A stretch of DNA of 64,000 nucleotides from Corallococcus silvisoli (lineage in GTDB: Bacteria > Myxococcota > Myxococcia > Myxococcales > Myxococcaceae): the NCBI RefSeq assembly GCF_009909145.1, contig NZ_JAAAPJ010000023.1, positions 62,001 through 126,000 on the forward strand, read 5' to 3'. Shown piece by piece: positions 16,354 to 24,701 of the stretch (positions within the stretch are counted from its first letter, which is position 1; each line of letters opens with the position of its first letter). The notes below the pieces were generated by a model that saw only the letters and a program-made list of their open reading frames with translations, made no database searches and was not told the origin of the DNA. A program made the position numbers and the translations under genes.

Positions 16354-17607
16354 TCAGCTGGCCTTGGGCGGCTCGGCTGACTCGGGTGCCCGCTGACGGA
16401 CGCCGAGGAACAGCAGGGAGGTCAACGTCATCAATGCCATCAACGATGCGTATCCCACCAAGGGCCAGGCGGTGTCACCGTCGAGCATGACGATCATCAG
16501 CGTCCCCAGGACCCCGACGATGAGGCTCTGGACGCAGAAGTAGAGCGCGACGGCCGTCCCCGCCACGGCGCCGAAGGCCTGGAGTGCGCCATTGGCGGTG
16601 ACGGAGGCGGCGAACACGATGCCCGCCGCGATGACCCACATCGGCACGATGAATGTCCAGAATGACGGGGCCGCGAGGAGCTGTCCGGCGGCCAGCATCG
16701 CGGCGCCCAGCAACAACAGGAGCATCCCTCGGGTGAGGCTCCCCGCCAGCCCCCAGCGGGCCACGAAACGCTTCGCGAAGCGCGTCGTCACGATCATCGC
16801 GAGCGCGGCGGTGGCGAAGGCAAGGCTGAACCCGAACGCCGAGAAGCCAGCCTGCCCCATGAGGACCCGGGGCGCGGTGGAGAAGAACACGAAGAAGGCC
16901 CCCATCGCCGCGCTGAAGCCCAGGGTGTACGTCCAGAACGTGGCGCTGCGCAGGATGGGCTTGAACGCGGCCCCACGGTGAGGCCCGCCGGCCGGACGCG
17001 TCTCGTGCCACCTTGGCAAGGCATTCAGCATCGCCGCCGTCGCCAGGACGCCGAGCGTGATGAAGATGGCTCGCCATCCGAAGTGTTTCGCGAGCAAGGC
17101 CCCGGCGACCGGACCGAGCGCCGGAACGAAGGCCAGCATGCTGCTGAACAAGCTGTAGATGACCGCGCTCTCGGGCCGCTCCGCGTACACGTCCCGGACT
17201 GTCGCGAACGTGGCGACGAGGGCCGCGGAGGCCCCTACCGCTTGCAGGAGCCGGAAGCCAACGAAGAGCGCGGCGTTGGACGTCCCCGCGAGCAGGAACG
17301 AAGCGGTCGCGAACAACAACGCACCGCCCAGCAACACCCGGCGCCGGCCGATGCGATCCGAGACCGGACCGAACACCACCTGTCCAAGCCCAAGCACGGC
17401 CATGTAAAGGCTCAGCGTGAGCTGGATGAGGGTGGGAGAGGTATCAAGGATTCCGGCCATCGCCGGAACCACGGGCAGGTAGATGTCCATGGCCAGCGAG
17501 GCCAGGAGGTCGAAGGGAGCCATCAGCCACAGCGCTGCTGGCACGGAGTGATTCCACGACAAGGATTTCGGGTCAGGCACGATCGCATCCGCACAAATGA
17601 GGAACAT
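16354..17607 (-). CDS. MFS drug exporter of the CmlA/FloR type
   Basis: A 12-helix major facilitator of about 417 residues. The N-terminal helix APFDLLASLAMDIYLP is nearly the same as in the chloramphenicol/florfenicol exporters CmlA and FloR. The loop 2-3 motif FGPVSDRIGRRRVLLGG and the stretch FATVRDVYAERPESAVIY also match that group, as does the C-terminal half (ANGALQAFGAVAGTAVALYFC). I chose the ATG at 17607, giving a 36-residue lead before helix 1; a TTG 60 nt upstream is possible. It should export small hydrophobic drugs by proton antiport. It lies alone, 2.6 kb beyond the biosynthetic operon, so a role in self-resistance is only a possibility. Closely related chromosomal copies need not confer resistance. 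Confidence 0.9.
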   Translation of the reverse strand: MFLICADAIVPDPKSLSWNHSVPAALWLMAPFDLLASLAMDIYLPVVPAMAGILDTSPTLIQLTLSLYMAVLGLGQVVFGPVSDRIGRRRVLLGGALLFATASFLLAGTSNAALFVGFRLLQAVGASAALVATFATVRDVYAERPESAVIYSLFSSMLAFVPALGPVAGALLAKHFGWRAIFITLGVLATAAMLNALPRWHETRPAGGPHRGAAFKPILRSATFWTYTLGFSAAMGAFFVFFSTAPRVLMGQAGFSAFGFSLAFATAALAMIVTTRFAKRFVARWGLAGSLTRGMLLLLLGAAMLAAGQLLAAPSFWTFIVPMWVIAAGIVFAASVTANGALQAFGAVAGTAVALYFCVQSLIVGVLGTLMIVMLDGDTAWPLVGYASLMALMTLTSLLFLGVRQRAPESAEPPKAS

Positions 17608-17833
17608 CTGGCGGCGCTCTGCCACTCCACGGGGACCGGGATGAGCTGGGGCAGATGGCCGCGGCAACGGTTGACGTGTCGCCGCGGCTCACTCATCTGC
17701 GGATTTGGAGTTTCCCATCCTGTTGGCTCCGGCGTGCGCCGTGTCCGCGCACGAAAGCGGGCGTGAGGTTAGCAGCCGCGACCACGCTGCTCAATCACCC
17801 GGAGCGCCGCGAGCCAGCGGGCCGCGGCACCGG

Positions 17834-17877
17834 CCCGCACCCGTGGGGAGCCAGGCCGAGCAGCCCACCGGTGCGGG
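17834..17877. terminator. Hairpin downstream of lipoprotein gene, shares motif with 13.8 kb hairpin
   Basis: The arms CCCGCACCCGTGGG and CCCACCGGTGCGGG pair at 13 of 14 positions around a 16-nt loop, 20-odd bases past the stop of the following lipoprotein gene. The right arm begins the 17-nt sequence CCCACCGGTGCGGGTGC (17864-17880), identical to 13832-13848. The rest of the 17608-17899 gap holds the exporter's promoter region and nothing else recognisable. Confidence 0.5.
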
Positions 17878-17899
17878 TGCCGCAGGGTTGGGAGTGGCG

Positions 17900-18586
17900 C
17901 TACTGGAGGCCGACGGGCGGCGCGTTCTGCGCCAGTCTCCTGGCCACGGCCGCCGCGCTGTCGCGCATGTGATGGAGCTGGTCGTCGAACCCCCCAACGC
18001 CCGCGCTCCCCGCGCGCTCGGTGTAGAGCAGCTCTCCGCTCTCGTTGATGTAGTGGACATAGAAGAGCGCGGTGCCATCGGCGCTGAAGCGCTCGGTATC
18101 CACGGTCGCGACCTGCGTCCCGTCCGCCGACCGGATCTCCTTCTGGATCGGGGAGCGGAACAGGTTCGCGACGGGGATGATCACGCCCTTGGCTCCGGAC
18201 CGCTTCACGTACTCAGCCAGCTCCTTCTTCAGTCTCGGCGGGACGTTGAAATTGTCGGTGGCGATGTTCTGGAGGGCCTCGCACCACTCGCTGTCACCCT
18301 TCATTCTCTTGACCTTGGCCTGGGAGACGTCCTGGCCGTACGCGCTCCAGATCGCCGGCGCCACGTAGTCCTCGATGTTGCGGCTGACCTTCTCGTTGTT
18401 ATCCGCCGGGTAGGCACAGGCGAGCAGAGGGGTGAGCGCATAGGGGCCGTCCAGTTGGGTCCACTTCCCGCCGGTGAAGTAGGTCGGGTTGGACGTCGCG
18501 AGACCTGGGACGCAGCCGGAGAGCGTGGCGACCGCCATCGTTGTGAGCAGCGCGGCGCGGAGGAGGGGTGCACGACAGGGGATCAT
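17900..18586 (-). CDS. Hypothetical lipoprotein
   Basis: A 228-residue protein with a signal peptide and lipobox (VATLSGC). The mature part has no motif I can name. It includes a Lys/Glu-rich helical stretch near residues 105-140 (KKELAEYVKRSGAKGVIIPV) and a C-terminal helix rich in Ala and Arg. It probably sits on the inner face of the outer membrane. The gene is transcribed away from the HExxH/TPR lipoprotein gene at 18819. The 232-nt region between them carries a perfect inverted repeat close to this gene's start. Confidence 0.75.
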   Translation of the reverse strand: MIPCRAPLLRAALLTTMAVATLSGCVPGLATSNPTYFTGGKWTQLDGPYALTPLLACAYPADNNEKVSRNIEDYVAPAIWSAYGQDVSQAKVKRMKGDSEWCEALQNIATDNFNVPPRLKKELAEYVKRSGAKGVIIPVANLFRSPIQKEIRSADGTQVATVDTERFSADGTALFYVHYINESGELLYTERAGSAGVGGFDDQLHHMRDSAAAVARRLAQNAPPVGLQ

Positions 18587-18610
18587 GGGGACTCATCGAG
18601 CGAGGAGAGA

Positions 18611-18634
18611 CAGCTCACGGAAATCCGTGAGCTG
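18611..18634. promoter_or_regulatory. Perfect 11-bp inverted repeat in divergent promoter region
   Basis: CAGCTCACGGA is followed after two bases by its exact complement TCCGTGAGCTG. It lies 25 nt upstream of the lipoprotein start at 18586, probably inside the 5' leader or promoter. It could be an operator for a dimeric repressor, or an RNA hairpin in that gene's leader. The 2-nt spacer is too tight for an ordinary RNA loop without opening the innermost pairs, which favours a DNA-binding site. Confidence 0.5.
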
Positions 18635-18818
18635 GTTGTACGTCCCGCCCCTCACCCAGGTTCCAACCCTTTTTCCTGGTTCACGGCGATTGCATCCGTC
18701 AAGCCCGATTGAAGCGGGCACGGGAGATCGCTCCAGATCGAAACCACTTCATGTCCACCCCGGGCGTTCACCCAAGGCCTCTGTCCTTCAGCCGAGCGTT
18801 CTGGCAGAAGCCGCGCGC

Positions 18819-20312
18819 ATGAGCTTGCGATTGGGGATCTGGGGGCTGGCGTTGACGTTGTTCTCGGGCTGCGCGGCGAGCCGGGCCTTGTGCCCGGCCG
18901 AGGGAGGTCGACCCTGGCGCGAGGTCCGCAGCACGCATTTCCGCCTGCGCACGAACCTGGAACCGAAGGCGGCGTCCCAGACCGCCGTGGAGCTGGAGGA
19001 GTTCCGCAGGGCGCTGCTGCTGGCCTGGGGACCGGACTTCGACCCTCCGGGCACGGTGGACGTCATCCTGCTGAGCAATCCCCGCGACATGGAGGAGTTC
19101 ACCCAAGGCCAGTACGCGGGCTTCGCGGGACAGACTCCGGACGGGCCGCGGATGGTGATGACGGGCGGCGGTGGCTACCTGTTGCCAGACGCCCCTGGTG
19201 ACAAGGAGACCCAGGCGCATGAGATGGCGCACTACCTGAGCGCCTTCGCCCTGCCCCGCCAGCCCCGCTGGGTGGCGGAAGGCCTCGCCTCGTATCTGCA
19301 AACCGTCACCATCAAGCCCAGCAACCGCGACGTGGTCCTGGGTCAGGCCAGCCGGCCGCTGCTCCGCTACGTCCGCGAGCACGGCTGGCTCACGCTGGAC
19401 GAGCTGTGGCAGTGGGACGGCCAGACCCAGCAGAGCTCCGCGGAGCTCCAGCGCCACTACGCTTCCGCGTGGCTGTGGGTGCATTACCTCATCAATGAGC
19501 ACGGCGACCGGTTCGGCACCTTCCAGGATCAGCTGTCCCGGGGCGAGGAGCCGAAGCGAGCCTTCGCGGCCGCCTTCCAAGGAGCGACCGGCTTCCAGGA
19601 GGCCGTCACCCAGTACGTGCAGCTGGGGCGCTACGTCATCTCCACCCAGCCCCTGCCGCCCGTCCCCACCCAAACCCAGACGCGCGACCTCGCGCCCGCG
19701 GACGTGCACGTCATCCGGGCCCTGCTCTTCACCCAGGCGCCAGGGGACACCTCCCCGGAGGAGCGCCAGCGCAAGACGGACCTGGAGCTGGCGCAGGCGC
19801 TGAAGGAGGACCCCACCCACGTGGAGGCGCAGCGACTGCGGGCCGAGGGATTGGACAAGCCTGAACGGCTGAAGCTCGCGCGGCTGCTGGTGGAGACGCA
19901 TCCGGAGGATGGCCTCGCGTGGGCGCTGCTCGCCGACGCGCTGGATGCCGAAGGGGAGCTGTCCGCCCCACAGGAGCAGGCCCGCAAGCGCGCCGCCGAG
20001 CTGCTGCCGGACAGTCCCTCCGTCCAGAACGAGCTCGCCTGGTACTACGCGCGCATCCAGCAGCCCCAGCAGGGGCTGGCGCCGGCCCTGCGCGCGGTGC
20101 GACTGATGCCGGGAAACGCCGGCATCCTGAACACCCAGGCCGCGCTGTTCTTCCAGTCCGGACGGTGCAAGGAGGCCGTGGCCATGGCGCGTCGCGCGCT
20201 CGACATGCTCCACGAGCAGGCCCCGGACACGGCGCGCCAGAAGTTCAAGCAGGTCATCACCTTGTATGAGACGAAGTGCGCCCCGGCCTCGGCCTCGGCG
20301 AAGCCGGAGTAG
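18819..20312 (+). CDS. Lipoprotein with HExxH zinc peptidase-like domain and TPR repeats
   Basis: A 497-residue protein from the ATG at 18819, which puts a signal peptide and lipobox (LTLFSGC) at the start; the frame is open further upstream but not coding-like. The N-terminal half contains HEMAHYLSAF, an HExxH zinc-binding motif, followed by WVAEGLASYLQTV, whose Glu is a likely third ligand, as in gluzincin-type DUF1570-like proteins. The C-terminal half (about 340-480) has TPR-like helices (LAWALLADALDAEGELSAPQ). A secreted or outer-membrane protease with a protein-binding tail is likely. The substrate is unknown. A GC-rich terminator follows. Confidence 0.8.
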   Translation: MSLRLGIWGLALTLFSGCAASRALCPAEGGRPWREVRSTHFRLRTNLEPKAASQTAVELEEFRRALLLAWGPDFDPPGTVDVILLSNPRDMEEFTQGQYAGFAGQTPDGPRMVMTGGGGYLLPDAPGDKETQAHEMAHYLSAFALPRQPRWVAEGLASYLQTVTIKPSNRDVVLGQASRPLLRYVREHGWLTLDELWQWDGQTQQSSAELQRHYASAWLWVHYLINEHGDRFGTFQDQLSRGEEPKRAFAAAFQGATGFQEAVTQYVQLGRYVISTQPLPPVPTQTQTRDLAPADVHVIRALLFTQAPGDTSPEERQRKTDLELAQALKEDPTHVEAQRLRAEGLDKPERLKLARLLVETHPEDGLAWALLADALDAEGELSAPQEQARKRAAELLPDSPSVQNELAWYYARIQQPQQGLAPALRAVRLMPGNAGILNTQAALFFQSGRCKEAVAMARRALDMLHEQAPDTARQKFKQVITLYETKCAPASASAKPE

Positions 20313-20322
20313 CGGCCTCCTC

Positions 20323-20349
20323 CGGGGGCCCGTCCAGCGCGGGCCCCCG
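20323..20349. terminator. Strong GC hairpin between convergent genes
   Basis: CGGGGGCCCG and CGGGCCCCCG pair perfectly (10 bp) around a 7-nt loop. It starts 11 nt past the TPR lipoprotein stop and ends 3 nt before the converging STAS-like gene's end, so it probably serves both. Confidence 0.65.
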
Positions 20350-20351
20350 CA

Positions 20352-20702
20352 TCACCGTGCCGTCCGCCCCTGACCGGAGGCCGCACGCGCCGACTCAAGA
20401 TCCTGGAACAGCGCCCCCCTGGGAATCCCTGCGTCCATCAGGTGCTTCTCGGCGGGACCGCTCACCCACCAGGCCGTGCACCCCGTGCGCGCGTGGAACC
20501 TCGCGAAGAGCGGATGAAGGAACGTGCCCATCCCCTCCAGGTTCGAAAGGTCCATCAGGAGGGGCGCGTCCGGGCCGACCGTGGCGAAGAGCGATTCAAG
20601 GTCCTTCGCATGCAAGGTCGAAAGACTTCCGAAGAGCCGGATGCGCCGAGGCGTCTCCTCGAACACCTTCGCGGTCAGCTCAGCGCTGACGTATGCGAAC
20701 AC
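20352..20702 (-). CDS. STAS-like domain protein, probably the 3' part of a split gene
   Basis: 116 residues from a GTG at 20702. The sequence RRIRLFGSLSTLHAKDLESL followed by PLLMDLSNLEGMGTFLHPL resembles the beta-alpha pattern of STAS/anti-sigma-antagonist domains. There is no clear Shine-Dalgarno at a suitable distance, and the frame stays open and sensible upstream of the GTG (TSRYLEQVFAYVSAEL). That suggests translation arrives from the overlapping upstream gene through a frameshift. The two may be one gene of about 205 codons broken by one missing base in the C4 tract at 20738-20741. If the short form is real, it is a free-standing STAS-like protein. Confidence 0.55.
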   Translation of the reverse strand: MFAYVSAELTAKVFEETPRRIRLFGSLSTLHAKDLESLFATVGPDAPLLMDLSNLEGMGTFLHPLFARFHARTGCTAWWVSGPAEKHLMDAGIPRGALFQDLESARAASGQGRTAR

Positions 20703-20974
20703 CTGCTCCAGGTACCGCGAGGTTCCAGGTTCTTGGACCCCATCAGGAGCGCCGCGTCTTTCAGTGTGGCGGTCTCACCACGCCATCGGATGCTCAGCGT
20801 CCAGACGGGGAGCCCCTCGTAGACCGAGCCCACGACCGGGGCCCGTTCCACGAAGTCACATGACAGACAGAAAAGAGAGAACCAATCCCCAAGAGGCCCC
20901 CACTCCAGCCGGACCTCCCCGATGAGGCCACCACAGCGGGGACATCGGGAACCTCTCCTGGGATGAACTTGCAT
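20675..20974 (-). CDS. Zinc-ribbon protein, probably the 5' part of a split gene
   Basis: 99 residues starting at an ATG with a good GAGG Shine-Dalgarno. Two CxxC pairs, CPRCGG and CLSC, form a zinc ribbon within the first 40 residues. The middle reads WTLSIRWRGETATLKDAALL. The last 15 residues after GSKN have non-G/C third bases and look out of frame. Reading one base back at the GGGG run of the coding strand joins this protein smoothly to the STAS-like frame that follows. The 28-nt overlap between the two frames is long for normal translational coupling. Confidence 0.6.
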   Translation of the reverse strand: MQVHPRRGSRCPRCGGLIGEVRLEWGPLGDWFSLFCLSCDFVERAPVVGSVYEGLPVWTLSIRWRGETATLKDAALLMGSKNLEPRGTWSRCSHTSALS

Positions 20975-21006
20975 GTCACCTCTGGGAATCGAGGCCCGGG
21001 TCTGGC

Positions 21007-21624
21007 TCAGCGCTCGGCTTCGCCGGTTTCGAAATCCATTCTCGGACAGGCCCCCTGCAGGACCGCTTCCTTCACCTTCCGGAACCGGCCCGCCTCGATG
21101 ACGAAGTCCCGCAGGGCACAGGTCTCGGGTTCATCCAGCGAGCCCCCTCTCCAGATGGCTCGCATCCACCGGCTGTCCGGGCGGAAGGCCAGCTGGAGCA
21201 GTCGGTAGCGCTCTCCGCTGACGGGCAAGGCCCGGATGTGGCCGTTCGTCTCGTCGATGACGAACCCGAAGAGGCACTCGGTGCCACAGCCACTGAGCAT
21301 CACGCCGTACCGCCCTCCGAACGTCACCCCTGCCGCGGCGGCACGGCGGAGGCGGGTCCGGTAAAGCCTCACCTCCGCGTCGCCCCCTGCCACGTCCGGC
21401 TTCGCGAGGGGCCCGGTGTAGACCTGGACGGGGTGCGCCTTGAACGCGGCGGGCGGCAGCGTCGCGACCGGCTCCTCGGAGTCCCCCGCTGTCGAGGACT
21501 CCGTCGGTGGAGTGGCTGGCTCCGGGCGCGGCGCGGACGCGGCCTGCCCTCCCCACGCGACCCATGCGGCCACGAGCAACCCAGAATTCGCACTCGCCAC
21601 GTTCGACCTCTTCGAAGGTCGCAT
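21007..21624 (-). CDS. Hypothetical secreted protein
   Basis: About 205 residues from the ATG at 21624; a TTG 15 nt earlier is the alternative. A hydrophobic stretch (GLLVAAWVAWGG) near the start suggests a signal peptide, followed by a Pro/Thr/Ser-rich linker. The folded part, about 75-200, has GGRYGVMLSGCGTECLFGF and a second conserved-looking pair of cysteines near CALRDF and GACPRMDF. I do not recognise the family. Likely periplasmic. Confidence 0.7.
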   Translation of the reverse strand: MRPSKRSNVASANSGLLVAAWVAWGGQAASAPRPEPATPPTESSTAGDSEEPVATLPPAAFKAHPVQVYTGPLAKPDVAGGDAEVRLYRTRLRRAAAAGVTFGGRYGVMLSGCGTECLFGFVIDETNGHIRALPVSGERYRLLQLAFRPDSRWMRAIWRGGSLDEPETCALRDFVIEAGRFRKVKEAVLQGACPRMDFETGEAER

Positions 21625-21711
21625 GACCCTATCGTGCAAGGCCTGGCGCTGGAAGCCACGGCTCCCCCTCGCGCGAGGAGCCCTCCAAATCCGCTGGCGC
21701 CGCGCACGGCG

Positions 21712-21909
21712 CTACCGGCCGGGCGGCTTCAGGTCCTCCGGCAACCGGTCCCCGGGCGGACGCGGCAAGGTGTCAGGACGGTCCAGGCCGGACGGCGTCA
21801 CGCCTCCATCATCCGAGCCCGCGTCGACAGCAGGCGGAGGCGACACGGGGGCTTTGTCCGAACAGCCGGCGAAGACCCCAAGACACATCACGAAGAGCCA
21901 GTGGCGCAT
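21712..21909 (-). CDS. Small Pro/Asp-rich lipoprotein
   Basis: 65 residues: a signal peptide with lipobox LGVFAGC and a disordered tail rich in Pro, Asp and Gly. It lies 22 nt after the YcnI-like gene's stop and may be in its operon. No function can be read from so short a sequence. Lipid anchoring is the only safe statement. Confidence 0.65.
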   Translation of the reverse strand: MRHWLFVMCLGVFAGCSDKAPVSPPPAVDAGSDDGGVTPSGLDRPDTLPRPPGDRLPEDLKPPGR

Positions 21910-21931
21910 GGTCGCTGTCTCCCGGCCGCGG

Positions 21932-22651
21932 CTAATACTTCACCCAGATGACCGTGCCCGGGTGGATCTCCGTGAGCGGCGTGGTGCCCGGCTCCTTCTG
22001 GATGAGCGCCTGGGTGACGGGGTTGAAGCTGTATGCCTGCGTGCCGGACCAGACGATGAGCGCGTCCTTGAACACCGTGAGGTCGTGCACGTGCTCCTCC
22101 ACCGTGTACTGGTTCCAGCCCGGGAGGCGCGTGGGCAGCAGGTAGAGCGAGGGGGCCGGGTTCTCCGCGGGCGCCGTGCCCGCATCCGAGTCATGGCCAT
22201 GTTCACCGCCGCTCGTGCCCGTCCAGGCCACCGTCGTCTCGACGCCGGCCGCCGTGCGGCATGTCTGTTCGGTGGGGAAGAACACGGTGGTGAACGGCTT
22301 GGCGGGCAGCTTGAAGCGCAGGCCCAGATGGAAGTAGTGCGTGTCCGCGGCCTTGACGTCCCCCAGCGCCTTCGTCCAGACCACCGCCGTCACGTTGCCC
22401 GCGCCGTCCTTCTCCACCTCCGCCTTGCCGAACGTGGAGTCCACGGGCCGCACCCCTGTCACGCCCTCCGGGATGAGCACCCGCATCCGGTACGTGTCCG
22501 CCCCGTCACAGCCATGGCTCACGGTGAAGTCGGCATCGAACGAGCCCCCCGCGTACGGCGGAGTGGGACCCGCCACCGCCGCATGCGCGAAGGCCGTGGT
22601 GGACAGCAGCGAACCCGCGACGACGCACAGCGGCCCCAGGGGAAACTTCAT
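21932..22651 (-). CDS. YcnI-like (DUF1775) exported copper-associated protein
   Basis: 239 residues from the ATG at 22651 (MKFPLGPL). A signal peptide ends at AFAHAAVAGPTPP; after cleavage the new N-terminus would carry a His, as in the YcnI family, where it helps bind copper. VSHGCDGADTYRMRVLIPEG is the characteristic family block. The C-terminal third is longer than usual and contains a His/Asp-rich patch (GGEHGHDSDAG) and a beta-rich end (HVHDLTVFKDALIVW). The His patches suggest metal handling in the periplasm. It follows the three-haem lipoprotein gene by 100 nt and may be transcribed with it. Confidence 0.8.
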   Translation of the reverse strand: MKFPLGPLCVVAGSLLSTTAFAHAAVAGPTPPYAGGSFDADFTVSHGCDGADTYRMRVLIPEGVTGVRPVDSTFGKAEVEKDGAGNVTAVVWTKALGDVKAADTHYFHLGLRFKLPAKPFTTVFFPTEQTCRTAAGVETTVAWTGTSGGEHGHDSDAGTAPAENPAPSLYLLPTRLPGWNQYTVEEHVHDLTVFKDALIVWSGTQAYSFNPVTQALIQKEPGTTPLTEIHPGTVIWVKY

Positions 22652-22751
22652 CGGTGACTCCAGGAAGGAAGAGGAGAAGCCGTACGGATAGCAGCCCTCC
22701 CTGTCATCCCCGGATGCGGTCAATTGTCGCAGCACCCTCCCCGGCAACACT

Positions 22752-23615
22752 TCACGGCAGGGCGATGCGCCCCGGCGCGTTGCTGGCCCCCTGCTCGGTA
22801 TGACAGGTGTTGCAGTCCCCGTTGGTCTGGAGCGTGCTCATCTCACGCGAGCGGCCATCCGCCCCCACCAGCCGCACACGGTAGGGCAGCGGGAAGGACG
22901 GCTGAAGGCTGTTCGACATGAAGTTGCCCGCGGAGTTGGGCGTGAGCGTGAGCCGCGTCTGCCCTTGCGAATCCAGGATCTCCACCTTCACCTCGGACGG
23001 CGACGCCAACCGGGGGTCGCACCCATCCGCCTCGTGGAGCGTCGGGTACACCGTGCCCATGAAGAAATACGCCATGGAGGGCGCCTGCTGGAGGTGACAG
23101 TTCCGGCACGCATGTCCGGGCGCCATGCTGGCGCCGGTTCCGCTCGCCTCGCTCCAGAAGCTCCCGCTCGAGCAAGTCGTCGGGGCCGGGCCGGCTGGCA
23201 GGCTTCCGCACGTCCCCGCCGGCATCCCCGACTCCAGCCACGCCGTGAGCACGGCGCGCTGCGCGTCTGGAAGGGACGGCTCCGACTTCGGAGGCATGGG
23301 CGCCGCCGCGCTGCCCAGCCGCTCCAGGCTGCGCTGTCCTACGCTCTGCAGGGCATTGACCGAGGAGGCGCGCTGGAAGTCCGAGCGCGCGAGCAGCGCC
23401 ATGGGCGCGCTCCCCTTCAGGGGCGTGGTGTGACAGTACGCGCAGCGCTCCGCCACCACGGCCTTCACGTCACAGGGCAGCTCATCCGGTCCCAGGTCGG
23501 TGCCCGCGTCGCTCCCGCCCCCACCCTCGTCGGTCCCCGAACAGCCGAGCGCGCCGCACAACAGCAGGCCCCACATCCAACCCCGGCTCAGCGCCCCGCG
23601 ATGCGTCCTCGTCAT
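22752..23615 (-). CDS. Lipoprotein with three CxxCH haem-binding motifs
   Basis: 287 residues from the ATG at 23615, which has AGGGA at a good distance; an ATG 12 nt upstream is the alternative. The lipobox is LLLCGALGC. Three c-type haem sites are visible: CAYCH near residue 50, CRNCH near the middle and CNTCH near the C-terminus. The first lies in a cytochrome-c-like domain with MPPKSEPSLPDAQR and LTAWLESGMP. It is therefore an outer-membrane-associated multihaem protein, probably an electron carrier. The neighbouring gene set (YcnI-like, MYXO-CTERM one-haem protein) supports an envelope redox or metal role. Confidence 0.8.
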   Translation of the reverse strand: MTRTHRGALSRGWMWGLLLCGALGCSGTDEGGGGSDAGTDLGPDELPCDVKAVVAERCAYCHTTPLKGSAPMALLARSDFQRASSVNALQSVGQRSLERLGSAAAPMPPKSEPSLPDAQRAVLTAWLESGMPAGTCGSLPAGPAPTTCSSGSFWSEASGTGASMAPGHACRNCHLQQAPSMAYFFMGTVYPTLHEADGCDPRLASPSEVKVEILDSQGQTRLTLTPNSAGNFMSNSLQPSFPLPYRVRLVGADGRSREMSTLQTNGDCNTCHTEQGASNAPGRIALP

Positions 23616-23813
23616 GGTGTCCCTCATCCTTTCGCGCGCGCGTTTAACACGCCCCCGCCCCCCTCCCACCTGTGGCAAATGCGCGCAGGCGTGAAGGGAT
23701 GCCGCATCGACGCCGCGCCAGTCCCAGTGACACGATGCCCGCCCCGCATGGACTGTCGTGCCGCGGGGCTGGCGCCAGGGCGCCTTTGGCATTGCAGGGA
23801 AAGGTCGAGGGAA

Positions 23814-24551
23814 ATGTCGGCGCAATATGACCGGATTGGGGAGAAGGTCGCGGACTGGGATGTCCTGCCGGTGCGCTCGGAGTCCATCGAAGGCCACACC
23901 TTCTTCAAGGCGCTCGGGGCCGTGCAGGGCCGTGCGGTCCTCGACCTGGCGTGTGGCGACGGGCTCTACACGCGGCAGTTGAAGGCGCGCGGCGCCAGCA
24001 GGGTGGTGGGCGTGGACATCTCCGAGGAGATGATTCGCGGCGCCAGGCGGCACGAAGAGGAACAACCGCTGGGCATCGAGTACCACGTGGCGGACGTGGC
24101 CGACATGTCTCCGCTGGGCACCTTTGATTGCGTGACGGCCGTCTATCTCCTGCACTACGCGCACTCGCCCGAACACATGCTGCGGATGTGCCGGAACATC
24201 CATGCCCACCTGAAGCCAGGGGGCAGCTTCGTCACCTATGCGTTCAATCCCGGGTTCAGCGCGAAGGGTCCCAACAGCACCCGGTATGGCATCACGATGT
24301 TGGACTTCCCTGTGTCACCCCGGGATGGGCAGGCCATCTCCGCGGAGCTGCACACGAAGAGCCCCTTCACCATCCACTTCTCCTACTGGAGCCAGGCCAC
24401 GCACGAGCAGGCGCTGCGAGAGGCGGGCTTCCACACGCTCACCTGGAGGCGCCCCGAGTGCGCGCCCGAGGGGATCGCCCGGTACGGACAGGCGTTCTGG
24501 CAGGACTACCTCGACAACCCGCACGCGGTCGCACTGCGCTGCGAGCGGTGA
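23814..24551 (+). CDS. Class I SAM-dependent methyltransferase
   Basis: 245 residues from the ATG at 23814, preceded by GAGGGAA. Motif I is DLACGDGLYTRQL, motif II is the acidic end of VVGVDISEEM, and a typical methyltransferase-11/25 core follows (CVTAVYLLHYAHSPEHMLRM, LKPGGSFVTYAF). There is no signal peptide, so it acts in the cytoplasm on an unknown small molecule. It faces the surrounding envelope genes and forms its own transcription unit, ended by a strong hairpin. Confidence 0.85.
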   Translation: MSAQYDRIGEKVADWDVLPVRSESIEGHTFFKALGAVQGRAVLDLACGDGLYTRQLKARGASRVVGVDISEEMIRGARRHEEEQPLGIEYHVADVADMSPLGTFDCVTAVYLLHYAHSPEHMLRMCRNIHAHLKPGGSFVTYAFNPGFSAKGPNSTRYGITMLDFPVSPRDGQAISAELHTKSPFTIHFSYWSQATHEQALREAGFHTLTWRRPECAPEGIARYGQAFWQDYLDNPHAVALRCER

Positions 24552-24642
24552 ACCGGGCCCCGTGAAGGCCACGGTGTTCGAAGCCGCGAAGGCCCACGCG
24601 TTCCCGGCTGGGGCCGCGCCGTCCTCCCCGCGCCGGGGGTGA

Positions 24643-24674
24643 AGCCCCTTCCCCATGCACCAGGGAAAGGGGCT
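24643..24674. terminator. Bidirectional terminator hairpin
   Basis: AGCCCCTTCCC and GGGAAAGGGGCT form a stem of about 11 bp with one bulge around a loop near CATGCACCA. It lies between the convergent methyltransferase and MYXO-CTERM genes and is flanked by GAAG and CTCC rather than a U-tract. Confidence 0.6.
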
Positions 24675-24701
24675 CCGTGCCGCGAGAGCGCCGCGGACCG
24701 T

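Noticed and set aside
18489..18818. N-terminal extension of the HExxH/TPR lipoprotein
   Set aside because: Translation is low quality and would hide the signal peptide; the ATG at 18819 gives a proper lipobox.
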